The notes below the pieces were generated by a model. That model was not told where the DNA came from. It ran no database searches and saw nothing but the letters and a program-made list of their open reading frames with translations. The position numbers and the translations under genes are program-made. From Novosphingobium cyanobacteriorum (GTDB lineage Bacteria; Pseudomonadota; Alphaproteobacteria; Sphingomonadales; Sphingomonadaceae), in NCBI RefSeq assembly GCF_029436685.1, contig NZ_JAROCY010000005.1:186001-250000 (forward strand): a stretch of DNA of 64,000 bases. Reading direction: 5' to 3'. Below are positions 1 through 8,686 of this stretch, in pieces. How positions within the stretch are numbered: the first letter of the stretch is position 1; every line of letters starts with the position of its first letter.

Positions 1-382
1 GGCCTTCGGCGCGCCACGATTCCACGCCGAAATCGCCCAGCGTATCGATCACCCAGCCCTCCACCGCGTGAACGAAGCCGCGCACGTCGCGCGCCCGGGT
101 CTTCAGGTCCAGCAGGATGTAGCCCACGCGCTGCCCCGGCCCGTGGTAGGTGTAGCGCCCGCCGCGCCCCGCCTCGAACACCTCGAACCGCGGGTCGAGC
201 AGTTCGCTGCGATCCGCACTCGTCCCGGCGGTATAGACCGGCGGGTGCTCCAGCAGCCAGATCAGCTCCCGCGCCGTCCCTTCGGCGATTGCCGCGTTGC
301 GTCCGGTCATCGTCTCCAGCGCCTGCGCATAGGGCACCAGCGTGGTTTCCTGCCGGATCTCGATGTCGGAATTTGCCTTCAT
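1..382 (-). CDS. lipB: Lipoyl(octanoyl) transferase LipB, 3' end outside window
   Basis: The first 127 codons are present and the gene runs off the left edge. LipB moves the octanoyl group from octanoyl-ACP to the lipoyl domains of 2-oxo acid dehydrogenases and the glycine cleavage H protein in the cytoplasm. The visible part carries the family signature [15 protein letters not shown], preceded by the conserved [12 protein letters not shown] stretch. The catalytic Cys and Lys lie in the missing C-terminal half, so activity cannot be judged. The start is the ATG at 382, reading [13 protein letters not shown]. It is divergent from the membrane protein gene that starts 92 bases away. Confidence 0.9.
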   Translation of the reverse strand, partial: MKANSDIEIRQETTLVPYAQALETMTGRNAAIAEGTARELIWLLEHPPVYTAGTSADRSELLDPRFEVFEAGRGGRYTYHGPGQRVGYILLDLKTRARDVRGFVHAVEGWVIDTLGDFGVESWRAEG

Positions 383-474
383 GCCTGCCGCACTTGGCCT
401 GCGCACGCGCCAAGTTCAAGCCCCGCTGCAGAAGGGGTGCAAGCATGCGCCGCTGCTGCTAGGAAGCCGCGGTG

Positions 475-1284
475 ATGACCCCCAAGCTTGATGCCTCCGC
501 CGCCTGGAAAAGCGCCACCACGATGGTCAGCGCCAATCGCGAGGTGCTGGTCGCGATCGCCGGGGTGTTCTTCGTTCTGCCCGCCCTGCTGGGCGCGGTG
601 CTGCTGCCCAAGCCTGCGTTCACCCCCGGCATGGACGATCAGCAGATGGCCGAGGCGATCCTGCGGTTCTACGGCGATTCGGGCCCCGTCCTCCTGCTGC
701 TGTCGCTGCCGCTGATCGTCGGGTTCATGGCCATGCTCAAGGTCATGCTCGATCCGGCGCGCCCGACCGTGGGCGCCACGCTGATGGATTGCCTGCGCCT
801 GCTGCCAAGCTATCTCGGCGCGCATATCCTCAGCACGCTGGCGCTGTCCTTCGGCTGGCTGATCATTGCCAGCGTGCTCATCCTGCTGTTGCCGCCGCTG
901 CTGGCGGTGCCGATTTCGGTCCTGGCGATGACCTGGCCGATGTCACGCGTGATGCTTGTCGCGCCGGAAATTGCGGTGCGCCGGGTGCGCAATCCGATCA
1001 CGGCGATTCGCAGCTCGATCCGCGATACGCGCGGCGCATACCTGTCGGTGCTGCTCTATTTCGGGCCGGCGTTCACGCTGTTCTTCATCGCCTATGGCCT
1101 GGTGATGATCTTCGTCGGCGTGGTGCTGGTGCAGACCACCGAGGGCGAGACCCAGCGCCTGCTCAGCGAAGGCGTCGTCGGGCTGCTGTTCGCGCTGGGC
1201 TACACCTATTTCGCCGCGATGATCGCCAGCGTGTGGCGGCAACTGGCCGCCCCGGTCGAAGGCGAATTCTCCGCCTTCGACTGA
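475..1284 (+). CDS. Hypothetical integral membrane protein (269 aa)
   Basis: This is a polytopic membrane protein with about six hydrophobic segments, the first at roughly residues 25-45 (VLVAIAGVFFVLPALLGAV). It resembles the YciC/GlpM-like family of glycerophosphodiester-type membrane domains seen in sphingomonads, with the typical NPITAIRSSI stretch before the last helices. No catalytic motif is visible and the role is unknown. A GTG lies directly in front of the chosen ATG at 475 and gives a product only one residue longer. It converges on the methyltransferase gene with four bases between the stops. Confidence 0.7.
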   Translation: MTPKLDASAAWKSATTMVSANREVLVAIAGVFFVLPALLGAVLLPKPAFTPGMDDQQMAEAILRFYGDSGPVLLLLSLPLIVGFMAMLKVMLDPARPTVGATLMDCLRLLPSYLGAHILSTLALSFGWLIIASVLILLLPPLLAVPISVLAMTWPMSRVMLVAPEIAVRRVRNPITAIRSSIRDTRGAYLSVLLYFGPAFTLFFIAYGLVMIFVGVVLVQTTEGETQRLLSEGVVGLLFALGYTYFAAMIASVWRQLAAPVEGEFSAFD

Positions 1285-1288
1285 AGGA

Positions 1289-1915
1289 TCAGTCCTTCCA
1301 GCCCCAGCTGATCACGCAAGGGGGCACGTTCACCGGCTCGAAGCCCTTGTCGATACGGTGAAAATACTGCCCCATCAGCGCGCGGGCTCGGGCGGTGTAC
1401 TGATAGACCAGGAATGCCCCGCCCTGGCGCAGCACACGGTGCGTCGCGCTCATGATCGCCGGGCCCACGCCGGGCGGCAGGTTGGTGAAGGGCAGGCCCG
1501 AAAGGACGTAGTCCGCCTGTTCGAAGCCATGCGCGCGGATGATCTCCTCCACGTCGGCCGCCGATCCGTTCACCGCAATGAAGCGGCTGTCGCCGATGGT
1601 GCGCGAAAGGTAGTCGATGAAATCAGGATTCGTGTCGATCACGATCAGCGTGCCATCGCGACGCAGCTTGTCCAGCACCGGGCGGCAGAAGGTGCCCACG
1701 CCCGGTCCGTATTCCACGAAAAGCTTGGTATTCTCCCAGTCCACGCGCGAAAGCACGCGCTCGATTGTGCGGCGCGATGAAGGCACGATCGCGCCCACCA
1801 TCGCCGGATGCTTCACGAATCCCTTGAAGAACAGGCCCGCCGGGCCGAACGCGCGCCGCGCCTTGCGCAATGAACGCTGGATCAGGGGCTCTCGCGCTAC
1901 CCGGGTCGAAGTCAT
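1289..1915 (-). CDS. SAM-dependent methyltransferase, PmtA-like (phospholipid N-methyltransferase family)
   Basis: The protein (208 aa) has a Rossmann methyltransferase fold with the SAM-binding motif I FVEYGPGVGTF and the acidic end of strand 2 in VIDTNPDF. The family includes the Rhodobacter-type PmtA enzymes that methylate phosphatidylethanolamine, and related rRNA-dimethylase-like proteins. The N-terminal stretch FFKGFVKHPAMVGAIVPSS is typical of the PmtA branch. The ATG at 1915 (MTSTRVAREPL) is preferred over a start 45 bases further upstream, because the extension looks non-coding. Exact substrate is inferred from family only. Confidence 0.7.
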   Translation of the reverse strand: MTSTRVAREPLIQRSLRKARRAFGPAGLFFKGFVKHPAMVGAIVPSSRRTIERVLSRVDWENTKLFVEYGPGVGTFCRPVLDKLRRDGTLIVIDTNPDFIDYLSRTIGDSRFIAVNGSAADVEEIIRAHGFEQADYVLSGLPFTNLPPGVGPAIMSATHRVLRQGGAFLVYQYTARARALMGQYFHRIDKGFEPVNVPPCVISWGWKD

Positions 1916-2040
1916 TGTCTGGTATGGTCCTCTCGGTGGACTGAGACACTGGATTGACACAGGCGAGTCGCAAAATTGCGGCGTCTTTGCAAGCGTGGTG
2001 CTTGCGCCTTGGTTCCGGATCGGTGCAAGGGCAGCGCACG

Positions 2041-3342
2041 ATGACCGAGACAGAGGCTTTGCAGGGCGCGCATCTGCCGCGCGAGAGAATGGCGCTGCTG
2101 TTCGCGGTCATGCTCGTCATCGCGGCGGGCAACACGGCCATGCAGTCGGTCATGCCGTCGATCGGCACGCACCTTGGCATTGCCGACGTCTGGGTCACGC
2201 TTGCCTATTCCTGGTCGGCGGTGGTCTGGGTCCTGATTGCGCCTTATTGGGCGCGTAGATCCGACAGACGCGGGCGCAAGGCGATGATGGCTCTCGGCCT
2301 CACCGGCTTTACCCTTTCATTCAGCCTGTGCGGGCTCGCGCTGTTCGCCGGCTTGCAAGGGTGGGTCGGCGGTTTCATGGCGCTCTTCCTCTTCTCGCTG
2401 GCCCGCTTGCTCTATGGCACCTTCGGTTCAGCCGCCCCGCCCGCCGTGCAGGCTTACGTCGCCAGCCGCACCGGCATCAGCGAGCGAACCCGGGCGCTCG
2501 CGCTGATTTCTTCCAGCTTCGGCCTTGGCACCGTGCTCGGCCCGGCGCTCGCGCCGTTGCTTATCCTGCCGGGAATCGGCCTGATCGGACCTTTTGCGGG
2601 ATTTTCGCTCTTCGCCGTTGGCGTCATGGTCCTCATTCGCCTGCGGCTGCCTGATGATACGCCCAGCTTCGCCGGCCATGGCGATGTGCTGGTCGCGCCG
2701 TTCAGTGCCGGATCAGCACCCCGGCTCGATGGCGTGGAAAGACGGCTGCCGTCCGAAACTCCGCGCCTGCGCTGGGCCGATCCGCGCATTCGTGGCTGGT
2801 TGATCGCCGGAGCCCTGGGCAACCACGCACAGGCAATCCTGCTCGGGATCATCGGCTTTCTCCTGCTCGATCGGCTTGGCCTGCGCCATCAGCCCGATTC
2901 GGCAGCCGGCCTGATCGGTCTCGTGCTGATGTGCGGCGCCATTGCCACCCTGCTGGCGCAGTGGGGCCTGATCCCGGCTCTGGGCCTCGGCCCTCGCATG
3001 TCCACGCTTTCGGGCAGGTCCGCCTGCGCGCTTGGCACATTGCTGGTCGCAGCCGGGAATGACCTGCATTCGGTCGCGACAGGCTTTGCTTTCGCCTCGC
3101 TCGGCCTCGGGCTGTTCCGCCCCGGCTTCACGGCAGGTGCCAGCCTTGCCGCCAGCCACGATGAACAAGGCGAGGCGGCGGGAATCGTCACCGCCATCAA
3201 CGGCAGCGCCTATATCGTCACGCCCGCAATCGGCGTCTGGCTCTATGGCCACACCGCATGGGGCGTTTGGTTCGCGGTCGAAGCGCTGCTGATCGGCGCA
3301 ATCCTTACCTGCCTTGTCGCCATCCCCAAGGATAGCGACTGA
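2041..3342 (+). CDS. Major facilitator superfamily transporter
   Basis: The 433-residue protein has about twelve hydrophobic segments. The cytoplasmic loop 2-3 motif reads ARRSDRRGRKAMMALG, the MFS motif A that marks drug/metabolite antiporters. Substrate cannot be told from sequence. The ATG at 2041 (MTETEALQG) is chosen. An in-frame start at 1954 would add 29 residues without membrane or family features and would approach the divergent methyltransferase gene. The stop is five bases before the flippase start, so the two genes are probably co-transcribed. Confidence 0.8.
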   Translation: MTETEALQGAHLPRERMALLFAVMLVIAAGNTAMQSVMPSIGTHLGIADVWVTLAYSWSAVVWVLIAPYWARRSDRRGRKAMMALGLTGFTLSFSLCGLALFAGLQGWVGGFMALFLFSLARLLYGTFGSAAPPAVQAYVASRTGISERTRALALISSSFGLGTVLGPALAPLLILPGIGLIGPFAGFSLFAVGVMVLIRLRLPDDTPSFAGHGDVLVAPFSAGSAPRLDGVERRLPSETPRLRWADPRIRGWLIAGALGNHAQAILLGIIGFLLLDRLGLRHQPDSAAGLIGLVLMCGAIATLLAQWGLIPALGLGPRMSTLSGRSACALGTLLVAAGNDLHSVATGFAFASLGLGLFRPGFTAGASLAASHDEQGEAAGIVTAINGSAYIVTPAIGVWLYGHTAWGVWFAVEALLIGAILTCLVAIPKDSD

Positions 3343-3347
3343 TCGCA

Positions 3348-4808
3348 ATGCAAAGCCAGGCCGTCGTCGCCAAGGGTGCGCTGTCGAACGGCGCCAGCTT
3401 CGTCATCCGTTTCGGCGCACGCGCCGCATTCCTGTGGGTGGCCGCGCGGCTTTATGGCGCGGCCCCCTATGGCGTGTTCTCGATGGGCTCCACCATGGCG
3501 GAACTGCTCGCGCCGCTGGCCGGGCTGGGGCTGAAGCGGATGATCTTCCCCTGGCTGGAACAGGAGGCGGAAACGCGCAGCGCGCCTCACGTGCTGCTTG
3601 ATGCGCTACTGCTCACCACGCTTTCCAGCATCGCGGTTGCCGCACTCGTCATCGCTGGCGTCATGGCGTTGCCGCAAGGCGCGATATCGACGGAACTGCG
3701 TTATGCCCTGATGCTCCTTGCCCCTGCGGTGCTGGGGCAGGCGGTGGCCGATGTCGCTTTCGCCGCCACCCGCTGGACCCACCGCATGCGCTACGAAGTG
3801 CTAGGTCGCGGACTGGTCGAACCCTATGCCCTCACCGGCATCGTCGTGGCCGCGTGGTTCCTGGGCGATACCGGGGAAGGCCTGCTGATCGGCTATCTCG
3901 CCGGCAGCCTCATCGTCGCTCTCTTCGCCTTGTGGAGTGCCCGCCACTGCCTCGGCCCATGGCGCGCTTTGTACTGGCGACCGAGCCGGCTGGCCTCGCG
4001 CCTGAAAACCCTGATTTCACCTGCCGGCACCGATACGCTGGTCGCGCTGTCGCAGCGGATCGACCTCGCCCTTGTCGGCTTCCTGCTCGGCGATGCCGCT
4101 GCGGGGGTTTACAACGTGCTGCGCCAGCTGCGCACGCCGATCCTGCAGGTCCGCCAGGCTTTTGACGGCATCCTCACCCCGCTCACCGCGCGCACCATGT
4201 ATGCCGATGGCGATGCCCGCGCCGGAGAGGCGATGGCCGCCGCCACCCGCGTGATCCTGTCCATCCAGCTCGGCGTGGTGCTGCTGATGACTGCCGCAGG
4301 TGCGCCCCTGCTCGCCCTGTTCGGCCCGCAATACCCCGCGGCTTGGAGCGCACTGGTTGTGATGGTGCTGGCAGAGGCGGTGAATGGCGCCTTCGGGGTC
4401 AGCGAGCTGATCCTTTATTATCGCCGCCCCGCGCTCGCGCTGCAGGTCAACCTGCTGCTGATTGCCATACCGGCGGTGCTGATCCCGCTCGCCGCGCCAT
4501 ATTTCGGCCTGCTCGGCGCGGCAGGCGCGATGCTCGTGGCGGCGCTGGCGGCCACGGCGATGCGGCGCCTGTGGCTGAAGCGGCTGGGCGTCCATCGGCC
4601 CTTCACCCACGCCCTGCCGCCGATGCTCGCTGCGCTGGCCGGCATACTGGCCTGGCTGGCCCTGGACGCGGCGCTGCATGGCGCAAAGCCGGTGGTCCTC
4701 GCCTTTGCTCCGCCGCTCTGCGCTCTGGCCATCTACGCGGGGCTGATCTGGCTGTGGCGGCGGCTTGATCCGCAGGCACTGGCCATGGCGCAGTTCCGCG
4801 TCAATTAA
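3348..4808 (+). CDS. Wzx/MATE-like polysaccharide or lipid flippase
   Basis: This 486-residue protein has about twelve to fourteen hydrophobic segments and the look of the oligosaccharide flippase (RfbX/Wzx, MOP) superfamily, with basic loops such as RRPALALQVN and RRLWLKRLGVHRP. Family members move lipid-linked glycans or other polar lipids across the inner membrane. It follows the MFS gene by five bases and converges on a CDP-alcohol phosphotransferase gene with seven bases between stops. The neighbouring CDP-alcohol/inositol genes suggest, but do not prove, that the flipped substrate is the lipid made by that cluster. Confidence 0.75.
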   Translation: MQSQAVVAKGALSNGASFVIRFGARAAFLWVAARLYGAAPYGVFSMGSTMAELLAPLAGLGLKRMIFPWLEQEAETRSAPHVLLDALLLTTLSSIAVAALVIAGVMALPQGAISTELRYALMLLAPAVLGQAVADVAFAATRWTHRMRYEVLGRGLVEPYALTGIVVAAWFLGDTGEGLLIGYLAGSLIVALFALWSARHCLGPWRALYWRPSRLASRLKTLISPAGTDTLVALSQRIDLALVGFLLGDAAAGVYNVLRQLRTPILQVRQAFDGILTPLTARTMYADGDARAGEAMAAATRVILSIQLGVVLLMTAAGAPLLALFGPQYPAAWSALVVMVLAEAVNGAFGVSELILYYRRPALALQVNLLLIAIPAVLIPLAAPYFGLLGAAGAMLVAALAATAMRRLWLKRLGVHRPFTHALPPMLAALAGILAWLALDAALHGAKPVVLAFAPPLCALAIYAGLIWLWRRLDPQALAMAQFRVN

Positions 4809-4815
4809 GGCCCAT

Positions 4816-5742
4816 TCAGCCTAAACCCAGCCGTTTCACCACCCGCGCCGCGGCGGCGTCCTCCAGCTTCACGGCTATTACCAGCAGCACGTTCAGCACC
4901 ACCGACTGGTACAGGAAATACCACAGCGGGCTGCCCGCCAGCATAGCGAAGCCCAGCACGATCGCGCGCGGATTGGGGCCCAGGAACTTCAGGAAGAACA
5001 ACAGCGGCCGCTGCTCCTTGGCAACTTCGGCACGGATCTGCGCCAGCCGGTCTGGATCGCTGTCCTGCACCCGCGTCACTTCGGCATCGATGATCAGCGC
5101 GTTGCGGCTCATCCCTGATGCCAGGCGCAGGTATCCAGCCACGAACACGCGCAGAACTGCGCCCAGGCCGCCCTTCCCGCCAAAAGCTTCGGCATCGCCC
5201 TTGGCGGTGTTGTTCAGCCACGGCACGCCATAGGTCCAGTACTGGTAGAACCGCCGCTGCACTTCCACGAAGTTCGACTGCACGATGTGGCTGCCGCCCG
5301 CCGCCAGCGCCCAGAACCAGGCCCAGCCCGGTCCCAGCGCCCGCGTCAGCACAAAGGCCAGCAGCACATAGAGCACGATGTGGCTCACATAATCGCAGAT
5401 TCCGTCAACCAGCTCGCCCAAGGGGCTGGTCTTGCCGGTGATGCGCGCCAGATCACCATCCGCGCCATCCACCACGTGCCAGCCCATGTGCAGCGCCATG
5501 CCCAGCAATGGTCCCCACGGCCAGACCGGCCCATAGCTGCCCAGGCCGTAATAGACCACGCCCGCGGCCACCACCATCATGCCACCGAACACCGAAACCG
5601 CATTGGGCGTGATCGGCGTGTGCGCCAGCAGGCGCGCCAGTTGCCAGGCCAGCGGGTGGTACAGGTAATGGTTCAGCGCGTCCTGTAACTCGCGCTTGCG
5701 CTGCGGGCGTTCGATCACCCTCTTGCTGCCAACCCCCGACAC
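4816..5742 (-). CDS. CDP-alcohol phosphatidyltransferase family enzyme (A)
   Basis: This integral membrane enzyme (308 aa) carries the complete CDP-alcohol phosphotransferase active-site motif D-G-x2-A-R-x8-G-x3-D-x3-D, with D95, G96, A99, R100, G109, D113 and D117. The family displaces CMP from a CDP-activated alcohol or diacylglycerol using a hydroxyl acceptor, with two metal ions. The HTPITPNAVS stretch before helix 1 is typical. The start is uncertain: GTG at 5742 or GTG at 5718, because no ATG lies close enough. It is divergent from the second family member at 5843 and faces the inositol cluster, so it may make an inositol-type lipid. Substrates are not known. Confidence 0.8.
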   Translation of the reverse strand: MSGVGSKRVIERPQRKRELQDALNHYLYHPLAWQLARLLAHTPITPNAVSVFGGMMVVAAGVVYYGLGSYGPVWPWGPLLGMALHMGWHVVDGADGDLARITGKTSPLGELVDGICDYVSHIVLYVLLAFVLTRALGPGWAWFWALAAGGSHIVQSNFVEVQRRFYQYWTYGVPWLNNTAKGDAEAFGGKGGLGAVLRVFVAGYLRLASGMSRNALIIDAEVTRVQDSDPDRLAQIRAEVAKEQRPLLFFLKFLGPNPRAIVLGFAMLAGSPLWYFLYQSVVLNVLLVIAVKLEDAAAARVVKRLGLG

Positions 5743-5842
5743 TGGTCCCGATCCTCTTGCGACCCTCGCTTGGCGCAAGCGGTAGCCGCCTCTATAGGCG
5801 CAGGAAAGGGGTCGATGCACGGGAAGGGACCACACGCGTAAA
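5743..5842. promoter_or_regulatory. Divergent intergenic spacer between two CDP-alcohol phosphotransferases
   Basis: These 100 bases separate two divergent genes of the same enzyme family, so promoters for both directions should lie here or in the flanking codons. I see no confident -35/-10 pair and no clear operator. The promoter assignment rests on gene orientation only. Confidence 0.35.
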
Positions 5843-6937
5843 ATGACCGCATTTTCAGTGGCCATTCCGGCCAGCGACCTGCTGCGCCGCCGCATTGGCG
5901 GCATCACCGGCGTCGCCCGCGCGGTGATCCTTGCCGATCTTGCCGGAGCGGACACGATTTTCGTCCTCGCCGATGCGCCGGTGGAGGAAGACTGGCGCCG
6001 CAGCTTCATGCTGCGCGGCCGTGCGTTGCCTTCGGTGTCCATCGTGCCCGCCGGCTCGTCTTTGCCCGAAAGGGCAAGCCTGCTTCCGGGCGATGCCCTG
6101 TCCACCCGTGCCGCGCTTGATGCGCTGGCCGCCAATCCGCACTTGCGCCTTTCTGCCGATGATCCGCGCCTGATCGCGGGCAGAAGCGATCGTGCCATGG
6201 TCATGGCGCTGTTGCGCGCCACGCTCAAACCCACCGAAGGCCCGGTCGGCCGCTGGATCAACCGCCCGATCTCGTTCCGCCTGGCCGCGCTGGCCATGAA
6301 GCTGCGCCTTGGCCCCGATCCGGTCACCTGGTTCACGCTGGCGTTGGCCATGGTCATGGCGGTGGTGCTGGGGCATGGCGGCGCGGAATGGCTGGCGCTG
6401 GGCGGCGTACTCTATCAGGCGGTGTCGGTGATCGACTGCGTCGATGGGGATATAGCGCGCGTCAGCTGGGCGATGAGCCGGCGTGGCGCCCTGCTCGATA
6501 CCGCGTGTGACATGGTCGCCAACTTCGGCTTCGTGGTCGGGCTGATGACCGGGGTGATCCGCACCTATGGCATTGATTATGCCTGGATCGCGCTGGCCTG
6601 CGTGGTGCTGCTGCTGATCGGCATCGGCGCGATGACGGCGCTGCTCCGGCTCGGCCCGCGCCGCGGCAGTTTTGACGTTCTGCGCGCCGCGCTTTCGCGA
6701 AAGCTGGAAGGCCGGCCCGTTCTGCAGGCGGTCACGCTCACGCTCGAAAGGCTGTTCAAGCGTGATGTCTATGTCCTGGTCGCCTGCATTGGGTGCCTTG
6801 CGCAGCTGGCCTGGGTGCTGCCCGGCCTGCTGCTGGGCGGCCTGCTGATATGGCTCGGCGCCATCGCCTGGTGCGCGCCTCTGATCGCGGCCGACAAAGC
6901 CGGAGAACTGCTGCCCCCGCATCTGCGCAACGTCTGA
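5843..6937 (+). CDS. CDP-alcohol phosphotransferase (B) with degenerate nucleotidyltransferase-like N-terminus, IPCT/DIPPS-like layout
   Basis: Residues about 140-364 form a membrane CDP-alcohol phosphotransferase domain with the full motif (D201, G202, A205, R206, G215, D219, D223). The preceding stretch KPTEGPVGRWINRPIS resembles the linker of archaeal/bacterial bifunctional inositol-1-phosphate cytidylyltransferase/DIPP synthases. Residues 1-130 have the hydrophobic pattern of the nucleotidyltransferase half (ARAVILADLAGADTIFVLAD), but the G-x-G-x-R-L loop and the catalytic Asp are not visible, so this half is probably inactive. Nucleotide activation would then fall to the separate genes at 7046 and 9905. 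Likely role: transfer of CDP-inositol or another CDP-polyol. This is inference from family. Confidence 0.75.
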   Translation: MTAFSVAIPASDLLRRRIGGITGVARAVILADLAGADTIFVLADAPVEEDWRRSFMLRGRALPSVSIVPAGSSLPERASLLPGDALSTRAALDALAANPHLRLSADDPRLIAGRSDRAMVMALLRATLKPTEGPVGRWINRPISFRLAALAMKLRLGPDPVTWFTLALAMVMAVVLGHGGAEWLALGGVLYQAVSVIDCVDGDIARVSWAMSRRGALLDTACDMVANFGFVVGLMTGVIRTYGIDYAWIALACVVLLLIGIGAMTALLRLGPRRGSFDVLRAALSRKLEGRPVLQAVTLTLERLFKRDVYVLVACIGCLAQLAWVLPGLLLGGLLIWLGAIAWCAPLIAADKAGELLPPHLRNV

Positions 6938-7045
6938 CACGGTCGTCCGTGGTGGTATCCCCCCTTGCGCGTTGGCGCAGTCTATCCCACATCTGCGTGC
7001 AACACGATTGCAACACCATCTTCCAGCACAGGGATCGGGCAGGGA

Positions 7046-7762
7046 ATGAAGGGCGTGATCCTTGCCGCAGGTCGCGGCAGCAGGCTGGGCGATGCGACGG
7101 ATGCCCTGCCAAAGCCATTGATGCCGGTTGCAGGGCGCACCTGCATCGATTTCGCAGTGGAAGCACTGCTTGCCGTAGTCGACGAAGTCATCGTCGTAAC
7201 CGGCTATCGCGCGCACCTGATCGAGGACCACCTCGCGCGCGAATGGCCCGATGCGCCATTGCGCACGGTGCGCAATCCGCAGCTTGAGGCCGGCAATCTC
7301 ACTTCGCTGGGCGCGGCGCGTCCGCTGGTGGGCGATGCAGCCTTCATCCTCACCAATGCCGATCACCTCTTCCCTGCCGACATGTATGTCCGCCACTTCG
7401 CGCCGATGGGCGATGCCATCGCCATCGCCTGCGAACGCGAACGCCCGGTCCTGCCCGACGAGATGAAGGTGATCGAGGAAAGCGGCCGCCTCACCGCCAT
7501 TTCCAAGACGCTGCCGAAGTACGATGGTGCCTATATCGGCACCACCGCCGTGCCCGCGTCGCTGCGCGCGGCCTATTGGCAGGCGTTCGACCGCGTCCAT
7601 GCCGAACGCGATCTCGCCACCGCTTCGGTGGAAATGGTGCTGCACCAGCTGGCGCCGGATCTTGCCACGGCGCCGCGCGTCTGCTGGCTCTCGGGCCTCA
7701 AATGGTTCGAAGTGGATACTCCCGAAGACCTCGCCATCGCGCGGGAAGGCCTTTCCGCTTGA
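7046..7762 (+). CDS. Nucleotidyltransferase, alcohol-phosphate cytidylyltransferase-like
   Basis: A 238-residue soluble GT-A-fold nucleotidyltransferase. The NTP-binding loop is AAGRGSRLG (residues 7-15), with K23 in LPKPLMPV and a metal-site-like NADH (N104-H107). The C-terminal half has ISKTLPKYDGAYIG followed by WFEVDTPEDL, as in LicC/PntC-type enzymes that activate phosphocholine or phosphonates with CTP. A CDP-alcohol product would feed the adjacent CDP-alcohol phosphotransferases. ATG at 7046 has AGGGA just upstream; a longer frame lacks family sequence. Its TGA overlaps the next gene's start. CTP use and the actual alcohol phosphate are inferred. Confidence 0.8.
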   Translation: MKGVILAAGRGSRLGDATDALPKPLMPVAGRTCIDFAVEALLAVVDEVIVVTGYRAHLIEDHLAREWPDAPLRTVRNPQLEAGNLTSLGAARPLVGDAAFILTNADHLFPADMYVRHFAPMGDAIAIACERERPVLPDEMKVIEESGRLTAISKTLPKYDGAYIGTTAVPASLRAAYWQAFDRVHAERDLATASVEMVLHQLAPDLATAPRVCWLSGLKWFEVDTPEDLAIAREGLSA

Positions 7763-8427
7763 GCGGCGCGGTGCGCGTCCTGGTGTTCGATCTCGACGGC
7801 ACGCTCGTGCCGACGATGGAGGACTATGCCGACAAGGCTGCCACCCTGATGCACGCCGCCTTCGCCACCCCGGTGGACGAGGCGCGGCAGGCGTACTGGG
7901 CCACGTCGGGCCTGCCCTTCGAACGCCAGCTGCGCCAGCTTTACCCCGGCCATGATACTGATCCCGTGGCCGAAGCGTTCGAAAGCTGGAAGGATGGCTA
8001 TCTGTCCGGCATCGCCCTTCCCGCCGATGTTGCCGCGCTGCTTTCCGGCTGGCGCACCGCCGGCTTCCATGTCGCGATCTCGTCCAACAACCTCGAATGC
8101 TATGTTGACCGCCTGGCACGCGATTGGCCGGTGGACTGTGCGCTGGGCTATCGCGCCGCCAGCGCTGATGACGCCGGCTTCGGCAAGGGCGAACCGCATT
8201 TCACCGCGCTGGAATCGCGTTTTGCGCTGCCGCGCAGCCAGTTCCTGTTCACCGGGGATTCGCCCAACGACGCCCGCATTGCCGCCGCCGCGGGCGTGCC
8301 CTTCCGCGCCCTGCTGACCCCTGCTTTCACCGTCGAGGATTTCGAAAGCGCAGTTGCGGGCACGGCCATCATCGAAAACCTGGCCGACCTCGACAGCGTG
8401 CTGGCGCCACAGGCAGCGCTGGGCTGA
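7759..8427 (+). CDS. HAD-superfamily phosphatase/hydrolase
   Basis: The 222-residue protein has the HAD motif I VFDLDGTLVPT (nucleophile D11, acid/base D13), motif II AISSNN and motif IV FTGDSPNDARIAAAAG, with an alpha-helical cap of the phosphoglycolate-phosphatase type. It should hydrolyse a phosphomonoester. A TTG start at 7759 overlaps the TGA of the nucleotidyltransferase gene by four bases; GTG at 7771 is the alternative. Placed between cytidylyltransferase and inositol-phosphate synthase genes, it may dephosphorylate an inositol-phosphate intermediate or lipid, as HAD phosphatases do in some bacterial inositol-lipid pathways. This is inference. Confidence 0.8.
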   Translation: MSGAVRVLVFDLDGTLVPTMEDYADKAATLMHAAFATPVDEARQAYWATSGLPFERQLRQLYPGHDTDPVAEAFESWKDGYLSGIALPADVAALLSGWRTAGFHVAISSNNLECYVDRLARDWPVDCALGYRAASADDAGFGKGEPHFTALESRFALPRSQFLFTGDSPNDARIAAAAGVPFRALLTPAFTVEDFESAVAGTAIIENLADLDSVLAPQAALG

Positions 8428-8686
8428 ACCGCCATGCCGCATTGCAACATGAACCTTGGCACTGCCATCTCCATAGTTTTACGCAAACTTATGTCGATGG
8501 ATTCACAATTGCGGCGCGTTGTTTCGCACATGCAAGGCAAGTCATTGGTATTCCGTCGACCGCGGCTATCCACAGCCCGTCGTGACAGGCGGGAAATCCG
8601 CTTGCATTCCGCGGGAATTCGGTAAAGTGAGGCAGTTTGGTTACAGACGCCTGGGCGGGCGCCTGCGTACAAGGGACTGACGTAAC
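8428..8686. promoter_or_regulatory. 259-base spacer upstream of inositol-phosphate synthase
   Basis: This gap is less GC-rich than its surroundings and precedes the inositol-phosphate synthase start, so it probably carries that gene's promoter. I cannot pick a reliable -35/-10 pair. A short frame of 63 codons starting at 8434 has no good ribosome site or family features and is not called. Confidence 0.4.

Noticed and set aside
5855..8119. Open frame of about 750 codons on the minus strand across the inositol cluster
   Set aside because: It is antisense to two well-supported enzyme genes, has the low-complexity Arg/Gly/His composition typical of antisense frames in GC-rich DNA and no family features.
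8434..8625. 63-codon frame upstream of ino1
   Set aside because: No ribosome site, no conserved pattern and it occupies the probable promoter region.
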